From: a virus
Virus record (IMG/VR): IMGVR_UViG_3300038701_001731
Span: 1-46,624 of that record
Length of the DNA stretch: 46,624 bases
Direction: 5' to 3' (one strand)
Below are positions 45,916-46,624 of the stretch, one piece after another. The position numbers and the translations under genes are program-made. Numbering within the stretch: position 1 is the first letter of the stretch; each line of letters opens with the position of its first letter. The notes under the pieces were generated by a model. That model did not search any database. It saw nothing but the letters and a program-made list of their open reading frames with translations, and had not been told where the DNA came from.

Positions 45916-45931
45916 GATTCCAAAGGGAATC
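45916..45931. promoter_or_regulatory. inverted repeat upstream of the GNAT pair
   Basis: GATTCC and GGAATC around AAAG form a small palindrome about 50 bases before the first gene of the pair, in a spot where an autoregulatory operator would lie. Its role is only inferred. Confidence 0.35.
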
Positions 45932-45979
45932 CCCAAATCGAACTGAGGTGCAGTTGCCGAGTTATGGTATCGTTGCTAC

Positions 45980-46237
45980 ATGACCTTACGCTCAAGCCGC
46001 AGCAAAGGAGATGGACAGGTGGCTTTCAGTCTTCTAGACCTTCTGCGCTGGGGTGCCAGCCCAAACAAGGAAAAGTCGGTTTTTGCTTCTGAAAAAGAAG
46101 CTTACGACTTTTGCAGGTCGGTTTATCGCGATACAGGTGGTGTAACCCCCGAGCTTCGGCGGGCATTTGAGGCCTATCAGCACGCGATAAATGACCAGTG
46201 TTACTCCGGAGAACGTTCCGCCGAAAATCACGCTTAG
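45980..46237 (+). CDS. partner gene of the GNAT gene, antitoxin-like by position
   Basis: The 85-aa protein has LLDLLRWGASPNKEKSVFAS and RRAFEAYQHAINDQCYSGER. It overlaps the GNAT start by 47 bases, as type II antitoxin/toxin pairs often do, though no DNA-binding fold is clear. It could instead be a small unrelated protein. Confidence 0.45.
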   Translation: MTLRSSRSKGDGQVAFSLLDLLRWGASPNKEKSVFASEKEAYDFCRSVYRDTGGVTPELRRAFEAYQHAINDQCYSGERSAENHA

Positions 46238-46538
46238 ACACGTTTCATCACGAAACGACCTGAAGAACTTTGTCTGTGGCAATCGTGAAATCGACACCTG
46301 GGCAAAGAGCAAGGCGCACAAGCTTCATGACCGCGGTAGGGTGAGTGTAACTGTTGCGTGCGCAGACGGCAGTAACTCACCTTGTGGCTTCTATTCGCTC
46401 ACGCACAATGTTGCGGAAACGAGCAAACTGCTACGTCGCGAAGATCGGGATGTTTGGGACAAGGCCCCCAAAGAGGATGGCCCCACACCGCTTATGATAC
46501 TTCCAATCTGGACTATTGCAGACCTCTTCGGCGGCTAG
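46191..46538 (+). pseudogene. GNAT acetyltransferase (TacT-like), truncated at the element end
   Basis: As read it has 115 aa. N-R-E-I-D-T-W-A-K-S-K-A-H and V-A-C-A-D-G-S-N-S-P-C-G-F-Y-S-L match the first half of GNAT toxins that acetylate aminoacyl-tRNA. The acetyl-CoA loop (R/Q-x-x-G-x-G/A) is missing. The stop (46536-46538) touches the first base of the right inverted repeat, so the element end has removed the C-terminal half. It should be inactive. Confidence 0.65.
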
Positions 46539-46624
46539 ATTTCAAACTGACCCACTACCGATTGAGCGGCGAGGGGTGGCAGCCCCGTGCCGCCGCGTGT
46601 ATAGTGTTGGCGGGCTGTGACGCT

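Larger units (their letters stand above)
44721..46559. mobile_element. transposon-like element, 22-bp inverted repeats, 9-bp target duplication, no transposase
   Basis: The left end at 44721-44742 begins GGTAGTGGGTCAGTTTGAAA, and the right end at 46538-46559 is its perfect 22-bp inverted copy. The 9-bp GATTGAGCG lies directly outside both ends (44712-44720, 46560-46568). The inside has a KGG protein, a tRNA, a winged-helix-like protein and a cut GNAT gene with its partner. No transposase is seen, so it would need one in trans. Ends starting GG with a 9-bp duplication are compatible with IS1-like elements, but the family is not certain. Confidence 0.82.

Overview
The window is the near-complete genome of a temperate, tailed (siphovirus-type) phage of a high-GC alphaproteobacterium, most likely of the Rhodobacterales group. 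The reasons are uniformly GC-rich coding sequence, a P22-fold type coat protein with its scaffold and portal, a long tape-measure protein, an integrase beside a site that contains the 5' half of an alphaproteobacterial-type tRNA-Cys, and protein families typical of Rhodobacterales prophages. The phage attachment site lies inside the window with phage genes on both sides, so this looks like a circular or circularly permuted phage sequence rather than a prophage with host flanks. A late gene runs off position 1, and position 46624 lies upstream of the last late genes, which fits the two ends being adjacent.

Layout. A control region at about 34.2-35.3 kb holds a Cro-like regulator (minus strand) and an XRE-type repressor (plus strand). 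Two promoters diverge from it. Each has a 17-bp TGTCGAA/TTCGACA operator lying across the -35/-10 spacer. Leftward (minus strand, 34.6 kb down to 1, then probably 44.7 to 43.2 kb across the join) run: recombination and replication (resolvase-like nuclease, Sak4-like ATPase, probable ssDNA-binding protein, Cas4-like nuclease, primase-helicase); a TTTCCACA-type repeat cluster that may be the origin; small regulators; a ParB-methyltransferase; the terminases; portal, scaffold and coat; head completion genes interrupted by a glycosyltransferase/methyltransferase/MAF-like insert; tail tube; a frameshifted tail chaperone; tape measure; tail-fibre genes interrupted by a lysis cassette (lipoprotein, membrane protein, amidase endolysin, Rz/Rz1); a transglutaminase-like peptidase; and a phosphoesterase. 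Only one gene in this half, a lipoprotein at 13.3 kb, is on the opposite strand.

Rightward (plus strand, 35.3-43.2 kb) runs a tightly overlapping operon of about 22 small genes: an octapeptide-repeat protein, tiny membrane peptides, a DNA methyltransferase flanked by a 52-bp direct repeat, zinc-knuckle and ribbon-helix-helix proteins, a paralogous family of coiled-coil proteins, and the integrase at 40.6-41.6 kb. attP follows (41.6-41.8 kb), then five more ORFs that include paralogous pairs and one gene split at a G10 tract.

At 44721-46559 a 1.84-kb insert breaks the end of the late operon. It has 22-bp perfect inverted repeats and a 9-bp target duplication but no transposase. It carries a KGG-type protein, a serine-like tRNA with anticodon CAA, a winged-helix-like protein and a GNAT gene cut off at the element's edge. 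This element, the repeat-bounded methyltransferase cassette, the attP architecture and two -1 frameshift signals are the most notable features.
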